DNA of 50,659 nt from JACVRM01 sp036824245 (GTDB lineage: Bacteria > Actinomycetota > Thermoleophilia > Gaiellales > Gaiellaceae), in contig DAITAO010000015.1 in assembly GCA_036824245.1 (NCBI GenBank), positions 1-50,659 of the forward strand. Direction: 5' to 3'. Within the stretch, counting starts at the first letter, position 1; every line of letters begins with the position of its first letter. The position numbers and the translations under genes were made by a program. Positions 25,417 through 32,951 of the stretch are shown piece after piece. Under the pieces are notes generated by a model. The model worked only from the letters and a program-made list of their open reading frames with translations, was not told where the DNA came from and made no database searches.

Positions 25417-26823
25417 TCAACTCTCCATCCCGAGTCCGATGGCGACGGCGAACGAACCCATCGGCGCAGACGTGTCGATGCGCCTCGCAGGCGTGACGCG
25501 GTTGAGCGGATCGCCCACGCGCACTGCGACCCCGATGAGTCGCTGGAGCTCGGCGGCGAGTCCAGGAAGCTGTGCTGTGCCGCCTGTGATCGTGATCTCG
25601 CCGATGCCGAGCGAGCCGGGCTGGTTCTGGTAGAAGTGCAGCGAGGAGACGAGCTCGCGGACGAAGGTCTGAAGCTCCTTGCGTACGCTCTCGTAGACCT
25701 TCTGGGCTTGCTCCTCGGTGTAGCCGTCGAGCCGCTCATGGGTCTCGTTGAGCGTCAGCGCACGCTTCACGGGCTCGGCCTGGGACGGTGCAAGATCGAG
25801 CGCGCGGGCGATCGCCACGTCGAGCGCCCCGCCGCCCCAGTCGAGGACGCGCGCGAACTCACACACGCTCCCGTCGGAGACGACGAAGGTCGAGCGATCG
25901 TGACCGATGGAGACCACCACGGTGGCGGCGTCCGACTCCGGAGCACCCTCCGTGGCGAGGGCGCGCAGGAGCGCGAACGCCTCGAAGTCGATTCCGATCA
26001 GCTTCAGACCCGCGGCCTTGCAGGCCTCGACGTAGCGGGCGACAAGGTCGCGGTAGGCAACGACGAGCAACACACGGTACGTCCGCTGGCCCTGACCGTC
26101 CTCGCTCTCACCGACCACCTGGTAGTCGATCACGGCTTCGTCGAGCGGGATCGGGAGCACTTCCTGGGCACGGAAGCGGATGGCGTTCTCGAGGAGCTGC
26201 GGATCGTCGACGGCAATCTCGAAGCGGCGGACTCCGATGCGGTTCGTGCCGAGGCCCAGCCGCACCCCGCGCGTGGGCAGCTTGTTCTTGCTGAAGAATT
26301 CCTTGAGTGCGATCGCGAGCGCTTCGGGGTCGCGCAGCTCGCCGCCCACGACGATGCCCCGCTCGAGCGGCTCGCGCTCGAGCTGCGTGAGCTCGAAGCC
26401 ACCGTTCGAGACGACATGGGCCGCCGCCAGCTGCGAGGCGCCGACCTTCAAGCCGACCACCTGGGCCTTCTTGCCCTTTCCCTCTCGGCGCGGCGCCGGC
26501 GCGTGGTCTTCCGCGGGCCCGCGGCGACGACGGAACGAGATGTCGCGCGAGACGAGCGACCTGCGGCGTCGTGGCTCGGGCGCCACCCCTGGCTCGGGGA
26601 GCTCTGTCGGCAGCGGAATCGTCGCGGTCTCGGCCTCGGACGGCGTGATGTCCAGCTCGGCGTCCTCGATCTTCGGCTTGCGCAGCCGGATCTCGCGCTT
26701 CCAGCGCGGCGTGCTCTTCGTCTCGGGCTCCTCGACCGTGGCGACACCACCGAATGTCTCCTCGGCGGTCGACTTGCGCCCGACGAGGTCAGAAAGCTTG
26801 ATGTCCCTCTTCCAGTCGACCAT
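25417..26823 (-). CDS. pilM: Type IV pilus assembly protein PilM with a long N-terminal extension
   Basis: A 468-residue actin-like ATPase of the FtsA/PilM fold; usual PilM proteins have about 350 residues. The actin-like domain starts near residue 120 (VVGLKVGASQLAAAHV, then the GLGTNRIGVRRFEI and VVVSIGHDRSTFVVSDG phosphate loops). The added part is charged and contains a duplicated motif, DWKRDIKLSDL (about 3-13) and RWKREIRLRKP (about 41-51). This looks like a pair of short linear binding motifs joined by flexible sequence, perhaps for a motor or polar marker protein. It lies 3 bases after pilT and just before pilN. Confidence 0.9.
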   Translation of the reverse strand: MVDWKRDIKLSDLVGRKSTAEETFGGVATVEEPETKSTPRWKREIRLRKPKIEDAELDITPSEAETATIPLPTELPEPGVAPEPRRRRSLVSRDISFRRRRGPAEDHAPAPRREGKGKKAQVVGLKVGASQLAAAHVVSNGGFELTQLEREPLERGIVVGGELRDPEALAIALKEFFSKNKLPTRGVRLGLGTNRIGVRRFEIAVDDPQLLENAIRFRAQEVLPIPLDEAVIDYQVVGESEDGQGQRTYRVLLVVAYRDLVARYVEACKAAGLKLIGIDFEAFALLRALATEGAPESDAATVVVSIGHDRSTFVVSDGSVCEFARVLDWGGGALDVAIARALDLAPSQAEPVKRALTLNETHERLDGYTEEQAQKVYESVRKELQTFVRELVSSLHFYQNQPGSLGIGEITITGGTAQLPGLAAELQRLIGVAVRVGDPLNRVTPARRIDTSAPMGSFAVAIGLGMES

Positions 26824-26826
26824 GGC

Positions 26827-27957
26827 CTAGCCCTCCGCCAGCCGCAAGCCGGCAGCGAGCGGCGCAACGCTCTCCTTGAATCCCGCGCGCTCGAGCAGGC
26901 CGAGCAGCTGCTCGGGCCGGCTCGTGCAGTTGACGGCAGCGTCCTTTGTGATCACACCTCGCATGGCGAGCTCGGCGAGCGACTGCTCCATCGTCACCAT
27001 GCCGCGCTGCGAGCCGGTCTGCATGACACTGTAGATCTGTTCGACCCGCGCCTGGCGGATGAGGTTCCGGACCGCGTCGTCCGGGAAGAGAATCTCGAGT
27101 ACGGGCACGCGGCCCGTCCCGTCGGCGGTCGGCAACAGAGACTGGGTGACAACGCCCTGGAGCGTGCCCGCGAGCTGCATTCGGATCTGCTCCTGCTGCT
27201 CGGGCGGGAAGACGTCGATGACGCGATCGATGGTGCCGGGCGCGCTCTGGGTATGCAGCGTGCCGAACACGAGGTGGCCCGTCTCGGCGGCGGTCAGCGC
27301 GGTGGCGATCGTCTCGAGATCGCGCATCTCGCCGAGCAGGATCACGTCGGGGTCCTGCCGCAGCGCTGCGCGGAGCGCCTCGGGGAAGCTGGAAGCGTCG
27401 GTGCCGATCTCGCGCTGGTTGACGATGCAGCTCTTGTGGCGGTGCAGGAACTCGATGGGGTCCTCGATGGTGATGATGTGATCGCTCCGCGTGCGGTTGA
27501 TCTCGTCGATCATCGACGCGAGCGACGTCGACTTGCCCGAGCCGGTCGGGCCCGTGACGAGCACGAGGCCGCGGGGCTTGTGCGTCAGCTCCAGCAGAGT
27601 GGCCGGCAGGTGAAGCTCGTCGAGCGTCTTCAGCTCCATGGGGATGACCCTGAAGGCCGCAGCGAGGCTCTCGCGCTGCGAGTACACGTTGACGCGGAAG
27701 CGTGCGAGGCCTGGGATCGAGTACGACAGGTCGATCTGGCGCTTCGTCTCCAGCAGCTTCTGCTGCTCGGTCGACATCACGCGGTAGAGCAGATTCAGCG
27801 TGTCCTCGGCGGTCAGCCGGGCAACCTCCTCGATCCGCTCTAGCGACCCGCGTACGCGTACGACGGGGTGCGAGCCGACCGTGATGTGCAGGTCGGACCC
27901 GTTGCGCTCAACGAGCTGCTCGAGAAGCTGGTCGATGGTGAAGGTGGGTTCTGGCAT
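26827..27957 (-). CDS. pilT: Type IV pilus retraction ATPase PilT (first copy)
   Basis: A 376-residue PilT-type motor ATPase. It carries Walker A GPTGSGKST, the Asp box IEDPIEFLH, Walker B ILLGEMRDLET and the His box GHLVFGTLHTQSA. The family powers pilus retraction and twitching. The frame opens at 27993, but that start lies inside the promoter -10; ATG 27957 (MPEPTFTIDQLL) has a GAGGT ribosome site 5 bases upstream and is taken as the start. It heads the pilTMNO operon. Confidence 0.92.
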   Translation of the reverse strand: MPEPTFTIDQLLEQLVERNGSDLHITVGSHPVVRVRGSLERIEEVARLTAEDTLNLLYRVMSTEQQKLLETKRQIDLSYSIPGLARFRVNVYSQRESLAAAFRVIPMELKTLDELHLPATLLELTHKPRGLVLVTGPTGSGKSTSLASMIDEINRTRSDHIITIEDPIEFLHRHKSCIVNQREIGTDASSFPEALRAALRQDPDVILLGEMRDLETIATALTAAETGHLVFGTLHTQSAPGTIDRVIDVFPPEQQEQIRMQLAGTLQGVVTQSLLPTADGTGRVPVLEILFPDDAVRNLIRQARVEQIYSVMQTGSQRGMVTMEQSLAELAMRGVITKDAAVNCTSRPEQLLGLLERAGFKESVAPLAAGLRLAEG

Positions 27958-27974
27958 GGCTACCTCGACCGGAG

Positions 27975-28003
27975 CTATCGGCACCGGCTGCACCCGCCTT
28001 GAG
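27975..28003 (-). promoter_or_regulatory. Sigma-28-like promoter of the pilT operon
   Basis: Minus strand: CTCAAG (28003-27998), 15 bases, GCCGATAG (27982-27975). It has the same hexamers and spacing as the pilC promoter. Confidence 0.6.
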
Positions 28004-28014
28004 CACTTCTTTCA

Positions 28015-28057
28015 ATCCCCCACCGCGTGGGTGGGAATCCCCCACCTGGGGGAGCCA
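28015..28057 (+). promoter_or_regulatory. Two adjacent strong hairpins between pilT and pilA
   Basis: CCCAC-CGC-GTGGG and TCCCCC-ACCT-GGGGGA, each part of the AATCCCCCACC duplication, lie between the divergent pilT and pilA promoters. They could be a binding site for a regulator or an insulator; no function is assigned. Confidence 0.4.
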
Positions 28058-28081
28058 CCTGGGCGACTCACCCGCCGATAG
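28054..28081 (+). promoter_or_regulatory. Sigma-28-like promoter of pilA
   Basis: GCCGATAG at 28074-28081, preceded by GCGACTCACC (28063-28072) as before the PilV-like gene. No good -35 is seen, so this is weaker than the other copies. Confidence 0.45.
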
Positions 28082-28121
28082 ACGCCCTGAGCCAGCACGC
28101 CTACCACGAATGGAGGAATTG

Positions 28122-28517
28122 ATGACTCAGAGGCTCAGGAACAGGATCACGCAGGCGCACGGTGAGGGTGGTTTCACGCTCATCGAGCTCCTGGTCGTGG
28201 TCATCATCATCGGCATCCTGCTCGCAGTTGCCGTTCCGTCGTACCTTGGCTTCCGTGACCGGGCCAACAACTCGGCGGCACAGGCCAACGTGCGCGCGGC
28301 AGTGCCCGCAGTAGAGGCGTACTACTCGGACAACGGTACGTACGCGGGTATGGATCTCGCCGACCTGCAGGCGATCGACCCGTCCGTCAAGGTCAACGTC
28401 GACACGGCTCCGGCACCGGGCGCGAGCACATACTGCGTCTTCAACACGTCGCCGACGAGCCCGGTGTACCACAAGCAGAATCCGGGCGGTTCCATCACCT
28501 CAGGCGCCTGTCCGTAA
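28122..28517 (+). CDS. pilA: Major type IV pilin
   Basis: A 131-residue prepilin. The leader of 17 residues ends GEGG, cleavage would fall before FTLIELLVVVIIIGILLAVA, and Glu is at +5. The mature protein keeps the ALP-type helix (SYLGFRDRANNSAAQANVRAAV) and ends with a C-terminal pair of Cys residues (TYCVFN and SGACP) that can form the usual disulfide loop. ATG 28122 follows GGAGG at 5 bases; an in-frame ATG 12 bases upstream would put that ribosome site inside the gene. It is a single-gene unit with its own terminator, consistent with abundant expression. Confidence 0.93.
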   Translation: MTQRLRNRITQAHGEGGFTLIELLVVVIIIGILLAVAVPSYLGFRDRANNSAAQANVRAAVPAVEAYYSDNGTYAGMDLADLQAIDPSVKVNVDTAPAPGASTYCVFNTSPTSPVYHKQNPGGSITSGACP

Positions 28518-28545
28518 AAGACGCCTGAATCAGAAGCAAGCGACA

Positions 28546-28570
28546 GGGGCGCGGGAGACCGCGCCCTTCT
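28546..28570 (+). terminator. Rho-independent terminator of pilA
   Basis: GGGCGCGG (28547-28554) and CCGCGCCC (28559-28566) form a perfect 8-bp stem with loop GAGA, followed by TTCT. Confidence 0.8.
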
Positions 28571-28597
28571 CGTTCCCGCTCAGGTCGCTATTCCACC

Positions 28598-28624
28598 TAA
28601 TGCCAAAGCCGTTTCTGCCGATAT
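28598..28624 (+). promoter_or_regulatory. Sigma-28-like promoter of the 28641 gene
   Basis: TAAT (28598-28601), 15 bases, GCCGATAT (28617-28624). Together with the -10 this is close to the SigD consensus TAAA-N15-GCCGATAT. It lies 16 bases before the ATG. Confidence 0.65.
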
Positions 28625-28640
28625 AGGGAGAGGAGAGGTT

Positions 28641-29171
28641 ATGAACGTCACAGTCGGAAATCCTGTTCGTCTCATCGCCCTGATCGCGGTATGCGCAGTG
28701 GCCGGTGGCGCGCTCTTCATCATGCGCGGCGTGGGTGGCGGCAATACTGAAACCGCCGCTCCGCCGACGACCAATACGCCCAGGACCCAGACCACGCCGA
28801 AGGGCAGTGTTCCGGCTCCCAAGCCGGCGGCGACGGACGACGGGATCGCGGCGAACGGCCTACCCAGCAAGGTGGCCGCCGCGTTGCGCAAGCACCGGGT
28901 GGTCGTCGTCTCGGTCATCGCGCCGAACGCACAGGTGGACGACCTCGCCGTGCGCGAGGCCCGCGCAGGGGCGAAGGACGTGGGCGCGGGCTTTGTGGTC
29001 GTGAACGCCTACCGCCAGCGCGAGATCGCTCCGTTCGAGGCCAAGGTCGTGTTCCGCGCGAGCCCCGCCGTGGTCGTGATGCGTCGCCCGGACCAGGTGA
29101 TTGCAACGGTGCCCGGCTTTGCAGATCGCGCGTCGGTCGCCCAGGCGGCCACCAACGCGCGCCGCTCCTAG
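28641..29171 (+). CDS. Membrane-anchored protein of unknown function, possibly thioredoxin-like, beside pilA
   Basis: A 176-residue protein with one N-terminal membrane helix (LIALIAVCAVAGGALFIM), a Pro/Thr-rich linker (about 35-65) and a C-terminal alpha/beta domain (KHRVVVVSVIAP, AGFVVVNAYRQ, SPAVVVMRRPDQVIATVPGFA). The strand order resembles thioredoxin folds but there is no CxxC, so redox activity is not expected. ATG 28641 is preceded by a GA-rich GGAGAGG site. It has its own sigma-28-like promoter and stands just after pilA, suggesting a role in pilus assembly or surface attachment. Confidence 0.7.
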   Translation: MNVTVGNPVRLIALIAVCAVAGGALFIMRGVGGGNTETAAPPTTNTPRTQTTPKGSVPAPKPAATDDGIAANGLPSKVAAALRKHRVVVVSVIAPNAQVDDLAVREARAGAKDVGAGFVVVNAYRQREIAPFEAKVVFRASPAVVVMRRPDQVIATVPGFADRASVAQAATNARRS

Positions 29172-29202
29172 CGTCCGCACCGGGCTAGTACTCCGGGTGA
29201 GA

Positions 29203-29220
29203 GGCACCCACGCGGGTGCC
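29203..29220 (+). terminator. Candidate hairpin terminator after the 28641 gene
   Basis: GGCACCC and GGGTGCC make a 7-bp stem with loop ACGC, 32 bases after the stop. No T-run follows. Confidence 0.45.
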
Positions 29221-29309
29221 CCACAGCACCCTCACGAGCATCGCCGGGTCACTCAAGGATTGCGTCCGCGCTCGTCGCGGTTACGCGAACGGCTTCTGTC
29301 AGGCCGGCC

Positions 29310-29808
29310 GCCTACGGGGTGGCGCCCACGTTCGTAGTGCCGACACTTACGCCGCGAGCTCCGGCGCCTTCGCCGGAGCTGCTGCTTCTGTGAGGGTCAG
29401 TCCCCGACGCGCGGGCGCGCGAGTGGCGCACGAGCCGGCTGGTTGGCGGACCTTGGTGGCTGAGGGGACAGACCCTCGAATGGCTGCCTACGGGTTGCGA
29501 CCACGTTCGTAGTGCCGACGCTTACGCCCCGCACTCCTGCGCCTCGGCTGGACGGGCTGCTTCTGTCGAATTGCTGCCTACGGGTTGCGATCAGGTTCGT
29601 AGTGCGGACGCTTAGCGCCGCGTACTCCGGCGCCTCGGCTGGACGTGCTGCTTCTGTGAGGGTCAGTCCCCGACGCGCGGGCGCGCGGTTGGCGCAGGAG
29701 CGAGCTGGTTGGCGGACGTGGGTTCCTGAGGGGACAGACCCTCGAATGGCTGCCTACGGGTTGCCACCAACCTCTAGCGCCAACGCTTACGCCGCGAGCT
29801 CCGGCGCC
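29310..29808 (+). repeat. Right array of the 175-bp repeat, first part
   Basis: This is the same repeat as at 22.6-23.4 kb in the opposite orientation. Complete GAGGGTC...GACCCTC cores lie at about 29,391-29,477 and 29,655-29,742. Between them, near 29,571, one unit lacks the core exactly: CTGCTTCTGT runs straight into CGAATTGCTGCC where other copies have the core. The spacers (CGCTTACGCC, ACGGGTTGCGA) are intact. The apparent reading frames here translate the repeat and are not accepted as genes. Confidence 0.82.
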
Positions 29809-29849
29809 AGTACTCGCCGGGCGGGGTGCCCACGGCTGCGCCGAATCTC

Positions 29850-29900
29850 AGCTGCAGGGACTGTCCCCGGAGGGGACTGTCCCGTCAGCTCACGACCCTC
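29850..29900 (+). repeat. Dispersed GGGACTGTCCCC-type repeat (copy 3)
   Basis: AGCTGCAGGGACTGTCCCC, GGAGGGGACTGTCCCGTCAG and CTCACGACC. It closes the first part of the right array, as copy 2 closes the left one. Confidence 0.7.
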
Positions 29901-30024
29901 CGCAGACCTTCGTGGCCGCTACCTGTGCGTGCTCGGCGAGTTGCCCGCCAACGAGCCGTGCCCCACCCAGCGCTCGTCGGGCGACATGGCCTCCCAGGAG
30001 TCATGACGGCGCGGTCGCTTTTCG

Positions 30025-30205
30025 CTGCGAGCTCCGGCGCCCGGGCCGGACCGGCTGCTTCTGTGAGGGTCAGTCCCCGACGCGCGAGCGCGCGCTTGGC
30101 GCACCAGCGGGCTAGCTGGCCGGCCTGGTTGGTTGAGGGGACAGACCCTCGGCTGGCTGCCTACGGGTTGCGACCCACTCTCATAGCGCCGACACCAACG
30201 CCGCG
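30025..30205 (+). repeat. Right array of the 175-bp repeat, second part
   Basis: One further unit with a complete core (about 30,065-30,150) and its spacers. It is separated from the first part by about 120 bases of unrelated sequence that holds nothing recognised. Confidence 0.75.
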
Positions 30206-30257
30206 GGCTCCGGCACCCGGATCCGCCAGGCGGATTGCCCACGGGTTGCGCCGATTT

Positions 30258-30308
30258 TCAGCTGTAGGGACTGTCCCCGCAGGGGGCTGTCCCGTCACGC
30301 CACGACCC
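30258..30308 (+). repeat. Dispersed GGGACTGTCCCC-type repeat (copy 4)
   Basis: AGCTGTAGGGACTGTCCCC, GCAGGGGGCTGTCCCGTCAC and GCCACGACCC. It closes the second part of the right array. Confidence 0.65.
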
Positions 30309-30372
30309 AAGGCGCGCTCGAGCGCCCGCACGCCATCCGGTCGGAATGGCCCCCCACCGCGTCAGGCGGCAG

Positions 30373-30657
30373 TCAGTTGGTGCTGTCGCCGGCCCACGGG
30401 GCCGCCCGCTCGGTCGAGCCGACCCAGCGGGGATGCGCCTCGCGGACGAGGTCGATCGAGACGACCGCCTCGGGACGCACGTAGCGGTCGCCGATACGCG
30501 GCCACTCCGGCCCCGTCAGTGAGGTGATCAGTCCTTCGGCGAAGTGCCGCGCTTCGACCTCGTCGGGGAAGGTGCCCGCCTCGACTGCCTCGCCCCCGGA
30601 AAGCCGGACGATTACATCGACCTGAACCGTGGTGCCGGTGGTTTCTCCTGTTGGCAT
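30373..30657 (-). CDS. Small protein of unknown function
   Basis: A 94-residue acidic protein with no signal peptide or membrane segment. The core VQVDVIVRLSGGEAVEAGTFPDEVEARHFAEGLI, then RYVRPEAVVSIDLVRE, suggests a small alpha/beta fold. ATG 30657 lies 7 bases after GGAGAT, so the six-residue longer start at 30675 is rejected. It stands between the right repeat array and the pilin operon, on the same strand as the latter but 100 bases away, and is not obviously part of it. No function is proposed. Confidence 0.65.
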   Translation of the reverse strand: MPTGETTGTTVQVDVIVRLSGGEAVEAGTFPDEVEARHFAEGLITSLTGPEWPRIGDRYVRPEAVVSIDLVREAHPRWVGSTERAAPWAGDSTN

Positions 30658-30758
30658 GCTCGTATCTCCTTCCACGACCCGTAACTACGACACGCGGGAC
30701 GTAGGCTCCTGCCAGGCTAGCGCGCCGGTCGGCTCGCGCAGTCGAGGCTCGTGGAGCA

Positions 30759-32183
30759 TCAACCGCGCCACGAGCCCTGGACGAACGTGACCGATGTCCC
30801 CGACCCGCCGTTTGCCGGCATTCCGTCGAGCAGGCCCGTCAGCTGCGGCCACGATCCGACTAGCCCACCGTTCGCCACGTCGATGGTCTCCGCGACGATG
30901 GGTCCGTGCATGGTGGCCGCGTTCTGGATGCGGAACCCTCCTACCGCGTAGACGGCGCCCTGGAACTTCGTCGCGTTGCTCAGCGACACGGCGTCGGCCG
31001 CAGTGCCGCGAGCGACAAGCACGAGCAGTGCCGTGTTCGGGTCCCAGCCCGTCGTCGGGCAGCCTGAGAGCGCACAGAGCTTCGCGTCGTTCCGGAAGGC
31101 CACCTGATTGGCGTAGATCACGCCGCTCCCCGAGTAGGTGCCGTTGAAATTGCCGTTGAACTCGATGTTTCCGTCGAAGTAGACGACCCCCGCGATCGTC
31201 AGCACCTTCGTGGCGTTGTCCCACGCGATCCTGCCGACGGTGCTCGGGCCCTGCGTCACGGTGCAGTCGTAGCTGCTCGCCGGCGTGAGGGGCACCGTTC
31301 CAAGTGTCGTGAACGAGCCCGACCCGCCGGGGAAGCTCCCAGACGTGCAGTATTGGCTCGGTCCCGGTTTGGCGTTCGCGCGCCAGTAGGTCGAATCGAT
31401 CGCGGGCTTCGTCAGAAGCGGTGGGCTACTGGTGAACGAGGACGTCCAGACGCGCTGTGCAGCGGTGCACGGAGTGACGAAGATGCCCGAGCTGCCGAGG
31501 CGGCAGCCCCCGGCCACGTGAACCTGAGGCACGGGCGAGCTGACGCTCCCGACGTCGGCCGAGTTCGACAGCTGCACTGTGCCCCTGACGTCGAGCAGCG
31601 GCCCGAGGAAGTCGCCGTCGTTCGCCATGCACATGTTTCCCTGCACGTACAGAGGTGCGTAGATGTCGAAGTCGTTCTGCGTCTGGAAACACGTCGCGGT
31701 CGTATTCGAGAACACGTAGTTCCACGCCTCGTTTCCGGCCATCGACGCTCCCGAAGTGACGTCGAACTGGGCTGTGATGGTGTGGTTGAGGTTCACGCCG
31801 CCGGAGGGGTTTGCGACCGTGGAGACGGAGGTGACCGTCCACCGGTCGGGTGTCGGTGCCGTATCGAGACTTCCCCAGTACTGTGCTGTGCCGCCATCGG
31901 CGTTGATCGTCGCCGGCGAGGACGAAGCCGGAAGAGCGCTCGAGCTGCCCGGGTCGGGCGCGTTCCCCAGCACTGACGCGGCCTCGTTGAGCCCCGCCTC
32001 GGCAACGGCGACGGCGACCTGCTCGTTCTTGCTGTAGGTCGCGCTCCGCTGGGCGTCGCTCGACATCTCGATCACCATGACGACGGTGAGCGAGAGAGCG
32101 AGCGTCAGTACGAGTGCAAGCGGCAGCGCGATGATGCCGCGCTCGTCCCTGCACCCGCGGTGCTTGAGTAGTTGGCCGCTCAC
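30759..32183 (-). CDS. PilX-like large pilus-associated protein, adhesin-type
   Basis: A 474-residue protein. DERGIIALPLALVLTLALSL is a prepilin-like membrane helix but lacks Glu at +5, as in PilX. The C-terminal half (about residues 250-470) is shared with its large paralogue at 32952-34967: a YWRANAKPGPSQYCTSGSF stretch, VYFDGNIEFNG and a repeated GxVIYA pattern that looks like a right-handed beta structure. It may sit at the pilus tip and mediate adhesion. GTG 32183, just after the pilD stop, is chosen as start; the longer frame overlaps pilD. Confidence 0.75.
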   Translation of the reverse strand: MSGQLLKHRGCRDERGIIALPLALVLTLALSLTVVMVIEMSSDAQRSATYSKNEQVAVAVAEAGLNEAASVLGNAPDPGSSSALPASSSPATINADGGTAQYWGSLDTAPTPDRWTVTSVSTVANPSGGVNLNHTITAQFDVTSGASMAGNEAWNYVFSNTTATCFQTQNDFDIYAPLYVQGNMCMANDGDFLGPLLDVRGTVQLSNSADVGSVSSPVPQVHVAGGCRLGSSGIFVTPCTAAQRVWTSSFTSSPPLLTKPAIDSTYWRANAKPGPSQYCTSGSFPGGSGSFTTLGTVPLTPASSYDCTVTQGPSTVGRIAWDNATKVLTIAGVVYFDGNIEFNGNFNGTYSGSGVIYANQVAFRNDAKLCALSGCPTTGWDPNTALLVLVARGTAADAVSLSNATKFQGAVYAVGGFRIQNAATMHGPIVAETIDVANGGLVGSWPQLTGLLDGMPANGGSGTSVTFVQGSWRG

Positions 32184-32184
32184 G

Positions 32185-32940
32185 TCAATCCCAGCCCAGA
32201 GTCTCCAGGTAGAGGCCCAGGAGGAAGTCGCCGGCGAACAGCGCGACGATTGAGCCAAAGGCGAGAAACGGCCCGAACGGAATCGCCATCTTGCGCGCCG
32301 CCGAACCGTGGCGGGCGAGCAGCACAACCGCCGGCAGGAGCGCGGCCAGCATGCCGAGCATCAATGCCACCGGCACGGTCTTCCCAAGCGCGGCGCCCAT
32401 CAGCAGCGCCAGCTTCACGTCGCCCATGCCCATCCCGGCGGGGTGCGCGAGCACGGCCAGGAAGAGGAACAGCGACGCTCCGAGCGCGGCCAGCAGCCAC
32501 TCCAGGCTGGGATCGATGGCGGTCCGCGCGAGAAGCACCGCGACCGCGGAGGGCAGAACGATGCGGTCCGGCAGGATCCGGTGCTCCAGGTCGATCGCCG
32601 AGAGCACGACGAGCACGGAGCAAAAGAACGCGGCCACGACTGCCTCCGCCGTCAGGCCGAAGGCGAGGAACGAGGCCGCCACGAGCAGCGCCGTGAGCAG
32701 CTCGACCGCCGGGTAGCGCAGGCTGATGTGCATACCGCAGGCGCGACAGCGTCCTCGCAGCAGCGCGTACGACAGGAGCGGGACGTTGTCGTACCAGGCG
32801 ATCGCCGCGTCGCACGAGCCGCAGGCCGACCGAGAGTGCACGACCGACCGCTTGAGCGGCACCCGCGCCGCGACCACGTTCAGAAAGCTCCCGAGCGCGA
32901 GGCCGGGCGCGAGAGCGGAAGCCGCGATCGCGAGCTCCAT
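32185..32940 (-). CDS. pilD: Prepilin peptidase/methyltransferase PilD
   Basis: A 251-residue bifunctional membrane enzyme that cuts prepilins after Gly and methylates the new N-terminus. The zinc-binding CxxC pairs are Cys40/Cys43 and Cys65/Cys68. The aspartyl protease residues are Asp117 in SAIDLEHRILPD and Asp174 in the GMGMGDVKLALLMG motif. Several hydrophobic segments cover the rest. The start at ATG 32940 gives the usual N-terminal SFLNVVAARVP. It lies between the two PilX-like genes, giving the set its own processing enzyme. Confidence 0.94.
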   Translation of the reverse strand: MELAIAASALAPGLALGSFLNVVAARVPLKRSVVHSRSACGSCDAAIAWYDNVPLLSYALLRGRCRACGMHISLRYPAVELLTALLVAASFLAFGLTAEAVVAAFFCSVLVVLSAIDLEHRILPDRIVLPSAVAVLLARTAIDPSLEWLLAALGASLFLFLAVLAHPAGMGMGDVKLALLMGAALGKTVPVALMLGMLAALLPAVVLLARHGSAARKMAIPFGPFLAFGSIVALFAGDFLLGLYLETLGWD

Positions 32941-32951
32941 GCGTTCCCGGC

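Noticed and set aside
25636..27843. 735-residue plus-strand frame
   Set aside because: It covers pilM and pilT in antisense and has no homology pattern of its own.
21886..28081. c-di-GMP (GEMM) riboswitch at the pilC/pilV and pilT/pilA gaps
   Set aside because: The shared CTATCGGC...GCCGATA inverted repeats suggested a structured RNA, but the GEMM core (GGCAAACC, GACGCAAAGCC) is missing and back-to-back sigma-28-like promoters explain the pattern better.
22607..30205. CRISPR array or integron attC series
   Set aside because: The unit is about 175 bp with near-identical spacers between cores, the arms are long, and no cas or integrase genes are present.
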